64,000 nucleotides of DNA from a virus (IMGVR_UViG_3300010938_000950:145767-209766); one strand, 5' to 3'. Positions 14,329-21,922 are shown, numbered from the stretch's first letter. Translations and numbers: made by a program. The notes: generated by a model not told the origin, from the letters alone.

Positions 14329-14508
14329 ATGAGCACTCCGAAGACCAAGCGAGTCAATGCTCGCAAGTTCCCCGGCATCGCTGGTGCCCGGCCCGACAAG
14401 GCGGCTTGGCGCAAGGAAGCTGCTCTCAAGCGGCAAGCGGCCTACGCTGCTCTTCCCGAGGAAGAGAAGAAGCGCCGCAATCCCAAGAAGTTCGAGAAGG
14501 CGGCATGA
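14329..14508 (+). CDS. Small basic protein (59 aa)
   Basis: Very Lys/Arg/Ala-rich (KAAWRKEAALKRQAAYAALP, EEKKRRNPKKFEKAA), resembling histone-like tails, so nucleic-acid binding is plausible. It begins one base after the 14327 stop and overlaps the prepilin-like gene by four bases. Confidence 0.65.
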   Translation: MSTPKTKRVNARKFPGIAGARPDKAAWRKEAALKRQAAYAALPEEEKKRRNPKKFEKAA

Positions 14509-14630
14509 AGCTCTCACTTCGGAAGCAGAGGGGATTCACCCTGACCGAGCTTCTGGTCGGCCTCTTCTGGCTCCTCTTCTGGGGCACTCTCATCGTGGTG
14601 GCCGTTCACTTCATCGCCAAGTTCTGGTGA
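14505..14630 (+). CDS. Type IV prepilin-like microprotein (41 aa)
   Basis: The N-terminus is a textbook prepilin signal: basic leader KLSLRKQRG, then FTLTELLVG, with Gly -1 and Glu +5 relative to the predicted prepilin-peptidase cut, running into one membrane helix (LFWLLFWGTLIVVAVHFIA). The protein ends at 41 residues, so only the N-terminal pilin helix exists, with no globular head. Such a stub could enter the host type IV pilus/secretion assembly and block it (inference). Its C-terminus (VAVHFIAKFW) resembles that of the 24883 product. ATGA-coupled to the previous gene. Confidence 0.7.
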   Translation: MKLSLRKQRGFTLTELLVGLFWLLFWGTLIVVAVHFIAKFW

Positions 14631-14634
14631 TAGA

Positions 14635-15165
14635 ATGAGCTGCGATAACTGCAACTGTCTGGACTGTACCAGGCAGCGAGGCATCGACCGAGCCATGAAT
14701 CGGTCCAACGACATGGACGATGCTCCCATTCACGGCCTGCGGTGGCAGGATGCCGAGCCGGCCAACGAAGTGCAGGCCAAGGCATGGGGAACCATCGCTG
14801 ATCACTTCATCGACCACATCGTCTCCATGCCGCTGTCACGACTGGTGGAAGCGGTCTGCAATTCCATCAGGGGACTCAAGCCTGAGAACTACAATCGGGT
14901 GGCAGCTCAGGTGGAGAGATTCATCAGGGAGAGCCCCAAGTACGAGCTTCGTAAGGGTATGGCTGGTGGAGTCTTCAAGCGCAAACCAGCGGGCGGGTCG
15001 GATCTGAGTTTCGTCCAGCCCGTCTACATGGAGCTGAAGCCGGCTACCAACGTACCGGACATGATCACTGGGAAACTTCCCGACGACCACACGTGTCCTG
15101 CATGTGGCAACACCAAGCTGAACAAGGCAGAGAAGTCTTGTTGGAAGTGTGGAGGTGCGCTGTGA
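14635..15165 (+). CDS. Zinc-ribbon protein with internal repeat (176 aa)
   Basis: The N-terminus is Cys-rich (CDNCNCLDCTRQ). A CTCCCATTCAC copy (14723) is read APIHG at about residue 30. The middle is helical (PLSRLVEAVCNSIRGLKPENY). The C-terminus is a classic zinc ribbon (CPACGNTKLNKAEKSCWKCG). A start downstream of the repeat, for example the ATG at 14785, is possible. Function unknown. Confidence 0.7.
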   Translation: MSCDNCNCLDCTRQRGIDRAMNRSNDMDDAPIHGLRWQDAEPANEVQAKAWGTIADHFIDHIVSMPLSRLVEAVCNSIRGLKPENYNRVAAQVERFIRESPKYELRKGMAGGVFKRKPAGGSDLSFVQPVYMELKPATNVPDMITGKLPDDHTCPACGNTKLNKAEKSCWKCGGAL

Positions 15166-15341
15166 GCTTCAAGGACAGAGACGAGACTCCCGAGGAAAAG
15201 AAGAAGCGGGAGTTTAGCGAGAATCCCAAGAACTTCCCTGCCATCACGGTGAGATACTGCCATCAGTGCGGGTGTCACTATACTGGTGGGTGCAAGGAGC
15301 ATGCTTCTGCACTTCAATCTGACTTGAAGTTGAAGCAGTAA
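15162..15341 (+). CDS. Small zinc-finger protein (59 aa), GTG start
   Basis: The GTG overlaps the previous stop (GTGA). A charged N-terminal helix (EEKKKREFSENPKN) is followed by a finger with CHQCGCHYTGGCKEH, which supplies four Cys and three His. Not otherwise recognised. Confidence 0.65.
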   Translation: MSFKDRDETPEEKKKREFSENPKNFPAITVRYCHQCGCHYTGGCKEHASALQSDLKLKQ

Positions 15342-15431
15342 CCAAGGACGAACGGCGCTCCCATTCACGGGGCGGCGGTGACGAAAACCGGGCAATCGCC
15401 CCAAACAAGAAAGAAACAGGAGAATCGAATC

Positions 15432-15884
15432 ATGGCATGGGACAACACGCCCGCTCAGAAGGAAGCGGTCAAGGCGTTTCTGGTTCAGACGGATGGCAAG
15501 TACGACCTGGAGGCCAGCGTGGAGAAGTTCACGGCGGTCGCCAAGTTGCACATCGCCAAGCAGACGGCAGAGCAGGATCTGATCGCTCTCTGCATGGCCG
15601 AGGTCTTCGATGCCCGTCCGGGTGTCACCCTCAACATCGACTACATCAAGAGCCAGACGGTGGCTCGGATGTCGAAGCGTCACCCGGAGTTGGGTGAGCC
15701 GACCCTCTTCTCCATGCTGAGTGGTCGAGTGGAGGACTACCTCCACGAGAACTGCGACCAGCCGGCGGTGGAGGCCAAGGGTGACAAGCCCGCTCGTGAG
15801 GCCATCACGGATCGCACCTACGCCAAGAAGATGGGCAAGGGTGGCGGGTTCTACCGCAAGTCGGACCAGACCCCGAGCAAGTGA
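15432..15884 (+). CDS. Hypothetical protein (150 aa), paralogue of 33228
   Basis: A helical protein starting with QTDGKYDLEASVEKFTAVAK. The product at 33228 has the same order (QVDGKIDLDQSAAAFRTAAL), similar spacing of a helical middle, and the same C-terminal block GKGGG followed by Arg and Asp. The pair defines a small phage-specific family. The positively charged tail may bind nucleic acid. Start after ACAGGAGAATC. Confidence 0.75.
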   Translation: MAWDNTPAQKEAVKAFLVQTDGKYDLEASVEKFTAVAKLHIAKQTAEQDLIALCMAEVFDARPGVTLNIDYIKSQTVARMSKRHPELGEPTLFSMLSGRVEDYLHENCDQPAVEAKGDKPAREAITDRTYAKKMGKGGGFYRKSDQTPSK

Positions 15885-15886
15885 TC

Positions 15887-16078
15887 ATGGCAGAGCAGCC
15901 GGTCGATCTGAGCCCCTTCCTCAAGAGGGGGCTCCACTACCGGGTGGCGGACTTTCTGTACCGCCATCTCTTCCAGCATGTGGACAACTTGCTGGAGCGT
16001 CTCAGTGCATGGTCCACTCGCAAGTGGTGCGAGGACAACAGCCAAGCGCTGCGCGACCTGAATCGAAAGGGTCGCTGA
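15887..16078 (+). CDS. Helical hypothetical protein (63 aa)
   Basis: An amphipathic helical protein (LFQHVDNLLERLSAWSTRKW) with a basic C-terminus. The upstream GTG at 15881 overlaps the previous stop and is an alternative start. It is probably co-translated with 15432-15884. Confidence 0.6.
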   Translation: MAEQPVDLSPFLKRGLHYRVADFLYRHLFQHVDNLLERLSAWSTRKWCEDNSQALRDLNRKGR

Positions 16079-16229
16079 CAAGGAATCGGGTTTGGTGTAA
16101 GAGTCTAGCCCTTGGCATCGGACCAAGGGAGGACGAACCCAAGAGCACACAAAACACCTATGCTGCCAGGGCGATAGCGATTCAAACTGGTAGCTCCCAT
16201 TCACCGCAACCGCAACCCGAGGAACAACG

Positions 16230-18320
16230 ATGAGCAACCGCGCTACCAACATCCTGCTTCGCCACAACTTCATCCACATCCCTGCTCCGAGCAGCGATAC
16301 GGTGGTGGGTGCCAAGGAAGCTCTTGCCACCATCCTGATGAACCTGACCTACTACGGGAAGGCTCTCAGCCAGGAGGCATATGCCAAGCTCCTTCACCTG
16401 ACGGGTGATGACTTGGTGTCCTGGTGGCAGGTTGTCGAGGCTGAGCTGAAGGACATCACGGGAGCCTCTCGCAAGATTGGCGATTTCGTGGTCTACAAAA
16501 ACTTCCCCAAGGAGGTTCTGGACAAGAGCGCGGCCGAATACTGGCTCCCGCAGATCCTCATGTACTGGGGATTCCCGAAGGAGCTGTTCACCGAAGAGGT
16601 GGTGCCCCGTCCGAAGATGGACGAGCAGCCCAAGTGTACGGTGCTTCATCTCGCCAAGGATGGTCAGCTCCAAAACATCTTCACGTCCTACCTCAAGTCC
16701 CCGGCTCGCTGGAAGGACCATGAGCTGGCTGACGTTCTCTTCCTGGTGGATTGGTTTGCCGTCGATCTCGGCAAGCTGGCCTTCAAGGAGAACATGGTTC
16801 TCCTGGCTTCGGCTCTCATCAGCCGTGGCAAGGACATCAAGGTCAACACGGCCACCGACGTTCTCCGTCTGGCTGTTGGTCTCAGCAACGGTGATGTCTC
16901 TCTCCGTGAGAAGAGCAAGCTCCGTTCCTTCAAGAAGAAGGAACGTCGATTCCTGCTCAACATGCTGGAGAGCTGCACCAATCTGACGGAGGACGTGGCT
17001 CGTAGGCCCGAGCTGTTCAAGCGTCTTCTCCACTCTCTTCACCCCGGCGACTACAAGCGGTCCTATCCGCAAGTCCTCAAGGTGATGAACAGTCTCTATC
17101 ATGACGAGTTGGAGACTTTCAACTCTCAGGTGGAGGGCCTTCTGCTCGACAAGGACGAGCGAGTGCTGAAGCTTCTGGCTGGTCGCCCTGGCGACTTCCG
17201 AAGGCGCCTGGTCCACACGGTCAATCTCTTCGGTAAGAAGGCGGCTTCTGCCTTCACTTCTCAGGAAGTGCTGAGCAAGCTGACGGTCGGGCAGATCGTG
17301 GCTACTCGTTCCTTCCTGAACACGGTCAACGAGCGTACGGCTCGCATCTTCCCGCCCAAGGGGAACTGGAGTCGTGCTCAGTTGGCAGAGCCCCGCACGG
17401 TTGCCAAGACTCATCTCAAGGCCATCGACAAGGCGCTCGGTGCTGCGCTGGCTGCACGTGTTCCGGCAGTTGGTGTGCTCGATCCTGCCACCAGCAAGAT
17501 CAAGCTGCCCAACAACGGAGAGGAAGGTCCCTACACTCGTGGAACGGTCTTCCCGATTCCCGAGGGAACGGACTTCATCCGCACGGCATCCTATTGGGAT
17601 GTCAGCCAGTCTCGCTACACCTGGTTCGACAATGGTTGGAACTTCTTCGACCAGAACTGGAACCCGGTTGGTGCTTGCTGTTGGAACCAGCCCTTCTTCC
17701 CCAGCCGAGGGTACAGCTACTACAGCCGAGATCAGAAGCCTGCCAAGGATACTGGAGCGGTCTTCTCTGGAGACCCGACCATTGCCACTGGTAAGGCTGC
17801 CCAGATGATCGACCTGTATCCCGAGAAGCTTCGTGCTCAGGGAGTCAGGTATGCCGTGTGGAGCGTTCTCTGCTTCTCTCGGTTGACGTTCAACCAGGCG
17901 AACGATGTCTTCGCTGCCTTCCAGTGGGGCAAGGATGCCAACAAGGGCAAGCTTTTCGAGCCGGCCCGTTGTCAGCTTGCCATCCCGCTCAAGGGTGACC
18001 AGCTCACCAAGTACGTCGTTCTCATCGACCTCGATAAGAACGAGATGATCTACTTGGATGCTGGCCTCAAGAGCAGCACCAGCAGCGCAGCCATGAACGG
18101 CCCTCTTCTCCAGAAGACGATGCCGGCGTTCTTGGAGTACATCAACTCCCTCCCCTCCGTTCACGACTTGTTCCGTGAATCGGTGGACGCATCCAGCAAG
18201 ACCAAGATTCTCTACTCCGACAAGGATGCAGAGTTGAAGGGTGAGCCGGCCTATGTTTTCCGCCCGGAGAACAAGGAGAACAAGTTCAAGCCGGTGGACC
18301 TGAACGGTCTTCTCGGATGA
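16230..18320 (+). CDS. MXAN_6230/SCO0854-like (TerD-related) protein, 696 aa
   Basis: The largest gene of the window. Residues 1-430 are a helical region with YKNFPKEVLDKSAAEYWL near residue 90 and, near residue 370, RTARIFPPKGN followed by a helical stretch. Residues 440-690 are beta-rich (SYWDVSQSRYTWFDNGW, then GVRYAVWSVLCFSRLTFNQA, then FEPARCQLAIPL, then KYVVLIDLDKNEMIYLD). From memory, this order matches the actinobacterial/myxobacterial MXAN_6230/SCO0854 family, whose C-terminal part is related to TerD of tellurite/stress systems; the catalytic role is unknown. It has its own repeat leader and ACCCGAGGAAC site. Host acquisition is likely; assignment is by pattern only. Confidence 0.6.
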   Translation: MSNRATNILLRHNFIHIPAPSSDTVVGAKEALATILMNLTYYGKALSQEAYAKLLHLTGDDLVSWWQVVEAELKDITGASRKIGDFVVYKNFPKEVLDKSAAEYWLPQILMYWGFPKELFTEEVVPRPKMDEQPKCTVLHLAKDGQLQNIFTSYLKSPARWKDHELADVLFLVDWFAVDLGKLAFKENMVLLASALISRGKDIKVNTATDVLRLAVGLSNGDVSLREKSKLRSFKKKERRFLLNMLESCTNLTEDVARRPELFKRLLHSLHPGDYKRSYPQVLKVMNSLYHDELETFNSQVEGLLLDKDERVLKLLAGRPGDFRRRLVHTVNLFGKKAASAFTSQEVLSKLTVGQIVATRSFLNTVNERTARIFPPKGNWSRAQLAEPRTVAKTHLKAIDKALGAALAARVPAVGVLDPATSKIKLPNNGEEGPYTRGTVFPIPEGTDFIRTASYWDVSQSRYTWFDNGWNFFDQNWNPVGACCWNQPFFPSRGYSYYSRDQKPAKDTGAVFSGDPTIATGKAAQMIDLYPEKLRAQGVRYAVWSVLCFSRLTFNQANDVFAAFQWGKDANKGKLFEPARCQLAIPLKGDQLTKYVVLIDLDKNEMIYLDAGLKSSTSSAAMNGPLLQKTMPAFLEYINSLPSVHDLFRESVDASSKTKILYSDKDAELKGEPAYVFRPENKENKFKPVDLNGLLG

Positions 18321-18454
18321 CGGACCAGCAATATCGGGCGGCCAGATTATATCTGGCCCTCCGATACCTGGTGGTTGATTCAAGTCAGCCACCAAGTTTA
18401 GGAGAGTGTCTCCTATACGAGATGTGCTTTGCATACAAGCAAAAGCACGAGTGA
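18317..18454 (+). CDS. Small helical protein (45 aa)
   Basis: The ATG overlaps the stop of the large gene (ATGA). It encodes a helical microprotein (YRAARLYLALRYLVVDSS ... LGECLLYEMCFAYKQ) that ends six bases before RNA element A. The coupling suggests it works with the large protein. Confidence 0.55.
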   Translation: MTDQQYRAARLYLALRYLVVDSSQPPSLGECLLYEMCFAYKQKHE

Positions 18455-18460
18455 GTTTCG

Positions 18461-18520
18461 GTAGGCCATGATGGTTCTTCCTTCTAAATCAATGGGAAAA
18501 CAGAGCCATCGCTTTCCTAC
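18461..18520 (+). ncRNA. Structured RNA element A
   Basis: An outer stem GTAGG/CCTAC, an internal loop (CCAT opposite GCTTT) and an inner 9-bp stem GATGGTTCT/AGAGCCATC enclose a terminal loop with TCCTTCTA at its 5' side and AAAACAG at its 3' side. Three other copies (18525, 33718, 33786) keep all loop sequences while both stems change in a compensated way. No known family is recognised. Confidence 0.75.
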
Positions 18521-18524
18521 CAAT

Positions 18525-18604
18525 GTGGGCCATAGAGGGTCTTCCTTCTAATTCAAGGCATCAGCCCAAAAGGCTGATAAAAAACAGACCCTCTGCTTTC
18601 CCAC
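18525..18604 (+). ncRNA. Structured RNA element B
   Basis: Tandem to element A. Outer stem GTGGG/CCCAC, conserved CCAT and GCTTT loop bases, inner stem AGAGGGTCT/AGACCCTCT, conserved TCCTTCTA and AAAACAG. The variable tip carries an extra hairpin (CATCAGCC-CAAAA-GGCTGAT). It ends 20 bases before the gene at 18625. Confidence 0.75.
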
Positions 18605-18624
18605 ACTAATTCTCAAAGCGTCCA

Positions 18625-18981
18625 ATGTGCATCCAAGACAAAGAACCACGAGAAGAATTGAAGCGACTGCCAGAGATGCTCAAGGAGCACGGCTGGTCGG
18701 CATCTCCCATTCACTGCAACTACTCGGCAACAAGCCCCGGTGATTGGTTGCAAGGTTCTTCGGGGCCAACCGAAACTCATCAAGGCATCACCCTTTTCAC
18801 TGGTACAGCCTTTCAGGTTATCGCCAGAGAAGAAGACCTGAAAGTCAGGGTGGGGTGGCCCGGACAGATGACAACAACCTATACCTGTTTCACCGCAGAA
18901 CAGGTAGTCTGGTGGCTCAGTAAGCTGCTGCCACTGGCTGACAAAGAAATTGCGGAACGGAGGAAGAGCAATGACTTCTGA
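18625..18981 (+). CDS. Hypothetical protein with GWS.S...C motif and internal repeat (118 aa)
   Basis: Residues 20-30 read EHGWSASPIHC, where the repeat copy 18704 supplies SPIH. The GW-S-x-S-x3-C pattern also ends the paralogous proteins at 52377, 53243 and 55013, but here it is near the N-terminus. Residues 60-110 are beta-rich (GITLFTGTAFQVIAREEDLKV) then helical. It begins just after RNA element B. Confidence 0.65.
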   Translation: MCIQDKEPREELKRLPEMLKEHGWSASPIHCNYSATSPGDWLQGSSGPTETHQGITLFTGTAFQVIAREEDLKVRVGWPGQMTTTYTCFTAEQVVWWLSKLLPLADKEIAERRKSNDF

Positions 18982-19231
18982 TGAGAAGGAGCTGGCAATT
19001 CAGACCATCATTGGATTCATCCTGGATCCAATGCAAAAGGACAGAGTGCCCGTTTCCGACAGGCAGAAAGCCAATCTGCAAGACAGCATCAGTCGGGACC
19101 TGGACATCAACGGCTGGACTTTGCAGCAATGCAAAGATTCCGAAACCATGCCGGCTGGTGAGTTGATTCTCAACTTCCCCGAGACAACTCATACGATGTT
19201 CAGCATCTACCGCGCTTCCAAGATGTCGTGA
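18971..19231 (+). CDS. Hypothetical protein (86 aa)
   Basis: A soluble helical/beta protein (ELAIQTIIGFILDP; DINGWTLQQCKDSE; GELILNFPETTHTMFSI). It overlaps the previous gene by 11 bases and follows an excellent CGGAGGAAGAG site. Not recognised. Confidence 0.7.
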   Translation: MTSDEKELAIQTIIGFILDPMQKDRVPVSDRQKANLQDSISRDLDINGWTLQQCKDSETMPAGELILNFPETTHTMFSIYRASKMS

Positions 19232-19416
19232 AGACTTACCTATCATCCTCATTGGTCGATCGGTTCCAGGTGGAACCTCCGGGTAGTTGAGGGATGGGCT
19301 AGGCAGGCGGCCACGGCCTAGAGGCAAGTGATCATAGCCTAACGAATGAGGGTGTCAAGGAGTGAGATAACGTCAATCTCCAGTGCTCAGTGGCGAGACG
19401 CACCCGCCGATTTACG

Positions 19417-19491
19417 GGAACCTAGAGTCGTGGGACGTATGGGCAATAGCCCGGAGGTTGGCCACCCGTGGTTCGAGTCCACAAGGTTCTC
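19417..19491 (+). ncRNA. tRNA-like element TLS4
   Basis: Acceptor-type stem GGAACCT/AGGTTCT and T-arm GTGG-TTCGAGT-CCAC. The interior is aberrant: GTC-GTGG-GAC in place of a D-arm and GGGC-AATA-GCCC with a four-base loop in place of an anticodon arm. Its last bases are the first bases of repeat copy 19489, so cleavage at the tRNA-like 3' end would leave an RNA beginning with the repeat. Confidence 0.5.
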
Positions 19492-19502
19492 CCATTCACA
19501 GG

Positions 19503-19520
19503 ATGCCCATTGCAGGGCAT
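19503..19520 (+). promoter_or_regulatory. Post-repeat leader hairpin
   Basis: ATGCCC-ATTGCA-GGGCAT is identical to the hairpin after repeat copy 10301 and is followed by the same GCGG. No gene starts within the next 170 bases. Confidence 0.55.
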
Positions 19521-19691
19521 GCGGAACGCCGATGCGAAAACTCGCAGTCATCGCCCCAAGGTATCCAACACTACTAGAAAGAATTCTGATGGGGATCACC
19601 TGCATCGGATTCTGTCAAGGCAACACGCCCGAGAACGTTCATAACTGTCATAGGTTTTGTATCGCTAACAAGCAATCATTACCTAGCAGAG

Positions 19692-19844
19692 ATGAAACCA
19701 AGCAACTCGCTCCTTGAATTGGAAGCGTTGGCTCTCAAACTTTACATCGAAGCAGCGGCTGACAATGATTGGTTTTCAATGCTCATCTGTTGGGCCGTTG
19801 TCCTGCGATTGGAAAAACATGCCGGAACAGAAGTTGACGGCTGA
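19692..19844 (+). CDS. Small helical protein (50 aa)
   Basis: Helical, with a hydrophobic middle (DWFSMLICWAVVLRLEKH) that could be amphipathic or membrane-associated. It overlaps the next gene by 26 bases. The ribosome-binding site is weak (AGCAGAG). Confidence 0.5.
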   Translation: MKPSNSLLELEALALKLYIEAAADNDWFSMLICWAVVLRLEKHAGTEVDG

Positions 19845-20022
19845 GGAAGCCATCACCTATTACTTCATCAAGGCTTGGATTGCTTGGGACGAAGCGTTCG
19901 ACATCCAAGAGTGGATGGAACAGGGATTCAAGTTCAACGAAGCAGACACCAATCTGTATCAAGCGGTTGGGTTGGCTGGGCAGAGATGGCCCTGGGGCTA
20001 CAAGCTGCCGAGGAAACGATGA
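19819..20022 (+). CDS. Small acidic helical protein (67 aa)
   Basis: Helical and aromatic (AEEAITYYFIKAWIAWDEAFDIQEWMEQGF) with a basic C-terminus. Not recognised. It overlaps its neighbours on both sides, typical of this coupled operon. Confidence 0.6.
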   Translation: MPEQKLTAEEAITYYFIKAWIAWDEAFDIQEWMEQGFKFNEADTNLYQAVGLAGQRWPWGYKLPRKR

Positions 20023-20207
20023 GAGCCAAGAACGTTTCGGTTTCATTCTACCAGCAAGGCGGAGAGCTTCGTCTCTGGGGAGTGAGTTTCACCCTGAAAG
20101 GATCCTTGCCGACCAAAGACGGCAAGATGGATTCAGCGGCCTACAACAAGAAGTGTCGCGAGATCGAGAAGCTCATTGCTTCCATCGAATTCCCTGACTC
20201 GGAGTAA
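20019..20207 (+). CDS. Small alpha/beta protein (62 aa)
   Basis: Two strands (NVSVSFYQQGGELRLWGVSFTL) are followed by a helix (AAYNKKCREIEKLIASIE). ATGA overlap with the preceding gene. Not recognised. Confidence 0.6.
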   Translation: MRAKNVSVSFYQQGGELRLWGVSFTLKGSLPTKDGKMDSAAYNKKCREIEKLIASIEFPDSE

Positions 20208-20210
20208 GTC

Positions 20211-20573
20211 ATGAAGCTCATTCTCAATGCCGCTCAGTGCCGTTCGTGTGAGACAATCATCGTCTCCACTCACCGCCATGACTTCCGCACGTGCAAGTGT
20301 GGGAAAGTTAGTGTGGATGGTGGCTTGGAGTACACCAGACGAGTTGGGCAGCTCGACTTGATTGTGGAGCGTTGTGCCTATGTCTGGGATAGGTATTCCC
20401 AGCCCACCGATGCCGCCGGCAAATTCATTGTTTGGAGTCCTGGCGGCAAAACCAATCCCGGAGTCGTCTTTGATTGCAAGGATGATGCCGAGCAGTCAGC
20501 CAAGGAATTGGCTGTCAAGGTTCCGGTCAGTGATTGGTACGTGGCTCAGCTCTCCCACGTCTCGACCCAATGA
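20211..20573 (+). CDS. Phage zinc-ribbon protein, DUF7695-like N-terminus (120 aa)
   Basis: Residues 1-45 (LNAAQCRSCETIIVSTHRHD, then TCKCGKVSVDGG) match, from memory, a zinc-ribbon module common in phages: CxxC, HRHD, CxCG and SVDGG. The C-terminal half is an extra alpha/beta region. Role unknown; nucleic-acid binding is plausible. Start three bases after the previous stop. Confidence 0.75.
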   Translation: MKLILNAAQCRSCETIIVSTHRHDFRTCKCGKVSVDGGLEYTRRVGQLDLIVERCAYVWDRYSQPTDAAGKFIVWSPGGKTNPGVVFDCKDDAEQSAKELAVKVPVSDWYVAQLSHVSTQ

Positions 20574-20752
20574 GCTACGTCAGACAGTGCCAGCGACATA
20601 CCGAGCATGATGATGATTGCTTTGCTTGTCGCAGCTTCGACCAAGCTATCAAGCAAAGTCTCGTCAACTACACCATTCCTCCACAACAACATCTATCGGT
20701 AATCGCTCCGAAGATTCGTGAATGGATGCGAACGGTGTTCACGGGACGCTAA
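20570..20752 (+). CDS. Small Cys/His protein (60 aa)
   Basis: The N-terminal CQRHTEHDDDCFAC provides three Cys and two His for one metal site, followed by a helical C-terminus. ATGA-coupled to the DUF7695-like gene. Confidence 0.65.
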   Translation: MSYVRQCQRHTEHDDDCFACRSFDQAIKQSLVNYTIPPQQHLSVIAPKIREWMRTVFTGR

Positions 20753-20847
20753 TGGACCCGTATCGTCAACCGAGTCCTCCACTAGTAAAACTACCACGAC
20801 CACCCATCCCTCCACCTGACCCCACACCAATTCCTGAGGTATCATGA
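20752..20847 (+). CDS. Pro-rich microprotein (31 aa)
   Basis: The ATG overlaps the previous stop and the stop overlaps the next start. The peptide is almost all Pro plus hydrophobic residues (SPPLVKLPRPPIPPPDPTP). Coupling at both ends supports translation, but it could be a spacer. Confidence 0.45.
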   Translation: MDPYRQPSPPLVKLPRPPIPPPDPTPIPEVS

Positions 20848-21542
20848 TTCGTTGGATTCTGAGGGAAGTTTGGGAGAAGGTCAACGTCGTTGCCACCTGG
20901 CGACACATCAAAGAGCTTGGTAAGAAGTACGGCAAGCGTTTCTTCTGGGCTGCGCTCATCTGGGAGATCATCGAAGATGTGGTCTTCCCATTCATCTCAT
21001 GGAAGATGGGTGTACCGGAACTGATTCCGGTTTTTCTGGTGCTACATTTCGAGCCCATTGTCTATCCCGCTTTCTTCTGGGGGTTCAAAACATGGGATCG
21101 CATCCAAGGCAAGGAACCTTGGGAGCCCAATCGAAGCGCTCACTCATCACACTGGCGCTCTGTCCTAAAGGGGCTGACGCTACACCTGTCCGTTTCTGGT
21201 TGGTTGGCGCAAGTTATTCCTTGGAAGCCGCTGGTTGTGCTCATGGTCCTAATGAGTTTCTTTGGATTCATTCATGAGCGCATATGGCATGATACCAACT
21301 ACGGTATCGCTGGATGCGATCAAGTGGAATTCAAACGGGTTCTTGCAAAGACTGGAACCTATATTCTCATCTCCACCATGACACTATATCCCCTTCTGAA
21401 AGTTGCCGGCTCTGCTACTCTTTGGCAGTCGCTCTTGGTAGCTCAGGGGATTACAGGAACGCTGTATCTCATCCTCGAAAGTGTGTGGGCCAAGTCCAAG
21501 TGGGGCGTTCGGTCCTCCCATTCACAACTCGAACCGCAATGA
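20844..21542 (+). CDS. Multi-span membrane protein (232 aa)
   Basis: Several hydrophobic helices are visible: 34-52 (FFWAALIWEIIEDVVFPFI), 60-82 (LIPVFLVLHFEPIVYPAFFWGF), 112-142 (two spans) and 168-215 (two spans). Cytoplasmic loops are basic. The final residues SSHSQLEPQ come from repeat copy 21515. No transporter family recognised; such proteins could alter the host envelope. Confidence 0.7.
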   Translation: MIRWILREVWEKVNVVATWRHIKELGKKYGKRFFWAALIWEIIEDVVFPFISWKMGVPELIPVFLVLHFEPIVYPAFFWGFKTWDRIQGKEPWEPNRSAHSSHWRSVLKGLTLHLSVSGWLAQVIPWKPLVVLMVLMSFFGFIHERIWHDTNYGIAGCDQVEFKRVLAKTGTYILISTMTLYPLLKVAGSATLWQSLLVAQGITGTLYLILESVWAKSKWGVRSSHSQLEPQ

Positions 21543-21757
21543 ACGTCAGCATCAAAACCAAGACATCCAAAGGTACAGTTCAAACCCGATGGTCAAACGA
21601 CCAATTCAACGGAGTTGGTTGGGAAACTGTTTGGACGGTGCCTGATCCCTACCTTCCTATCGAAAAGATTGAGAAGGTTATGAAGGGCGCAATGTCTTGG
21701 GAAGAGGCCGGACGTAATCACCTGGCCATGTGTCAGAACATCAAGGTCAAAACATGA
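21539..21757 (+). CDS. Hypothetical protein (72 aa)
   Basis: A beta-rich N-terminus (NVSIKTKTSKGTVQTRW) and a helical C-terminus with MSWEEAGRNHL. Not recognised. ATGA overlap with the membrane-protein gene; the repeat copy 21515 lies just upstream and inside that gene. Confidence 0.65.
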   Translation: MNVSIKTKTSKGTVQTRWSNDQFNGVGWETVWTVPDPYLPIEKIEKVMKGAMSWEEAGRNHLAMCQNIKVKT

Positions 21758-21918
21758 GCGGCTCAAGCAACAAGCGCTGCAAAGCAATCTCGCACCCCAA
21801 TATCCAGCCTGGTTGGGGTTGCTGCCACTGTCGTACATACAATGGTGAGCAGCGTGATGAGTGCAAGAATTGCAAGCACAAGCGTTGCGACAAAGAACCT
21901 GCCAACCAAGTGAGCTAA
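21754..21918 (+). CDS. RanBP2-like zinc-finger protein (54 aa)
   Basis: WGCCHCRTYNGEQRDECKNC has the W-x-C-x2-C-x(10)-C-x2-C layout of RanBP2-type ribbons, which bind RNA or protein in other systems, with a further HKRC. ATGA-coupled. Confidence 0.7.
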   Translation: MSGSSNKRCKAISHPNIQPGWGCCHCRTYNGEQRDECKNCKHKRCDKEPANQVS

Positions 21919-21922
21919 GACC

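Larger units (their letters stand above)
19232..19691 (+). other. Non-coding region with TLS4 and a repeat hairpin
   Basis: No supported gene in 460 bases. It contains a GGTTCC-AGGT-GGAACC hairpin near 19261, the tRNA-like element TLS4 whose 3' end overlaps repeat copy 19489, and the conserved post-repeat hairpin (19503-19520). The stretch 19521-19691 has no recognised feature. Confidence 0.5.

Noticed and set aside
16230-18320. Ro60/TROVE identity for the 696-aa protein
   Set aside because: The TROVE signature segments are absent; the TerD-related C-terminal pattern fits better.
16182-18434. 750-aa reading frame on the minus strand
   Set aside because: It is the complement of the large + strand gene, lacks recognisable motifs and reads the repeat complement at its end; the + strand frame has motifs, leader and ribosome-binding site.
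10314-19520. Additional sigma-54 promoters at the ATTGCAGGGC hairpins
   Set aside because: GG and GC are not 10 bases apart there (nine, or AG in place of GG); the sequence is explained by the hairpin.
20988-20997. TTCCCATTCA inside the membrane-protein gene as a repeat copy
   Set aside because: A one-base mismatch, FPFI frame in a membrane helix and no gene start downstream; probably chance.
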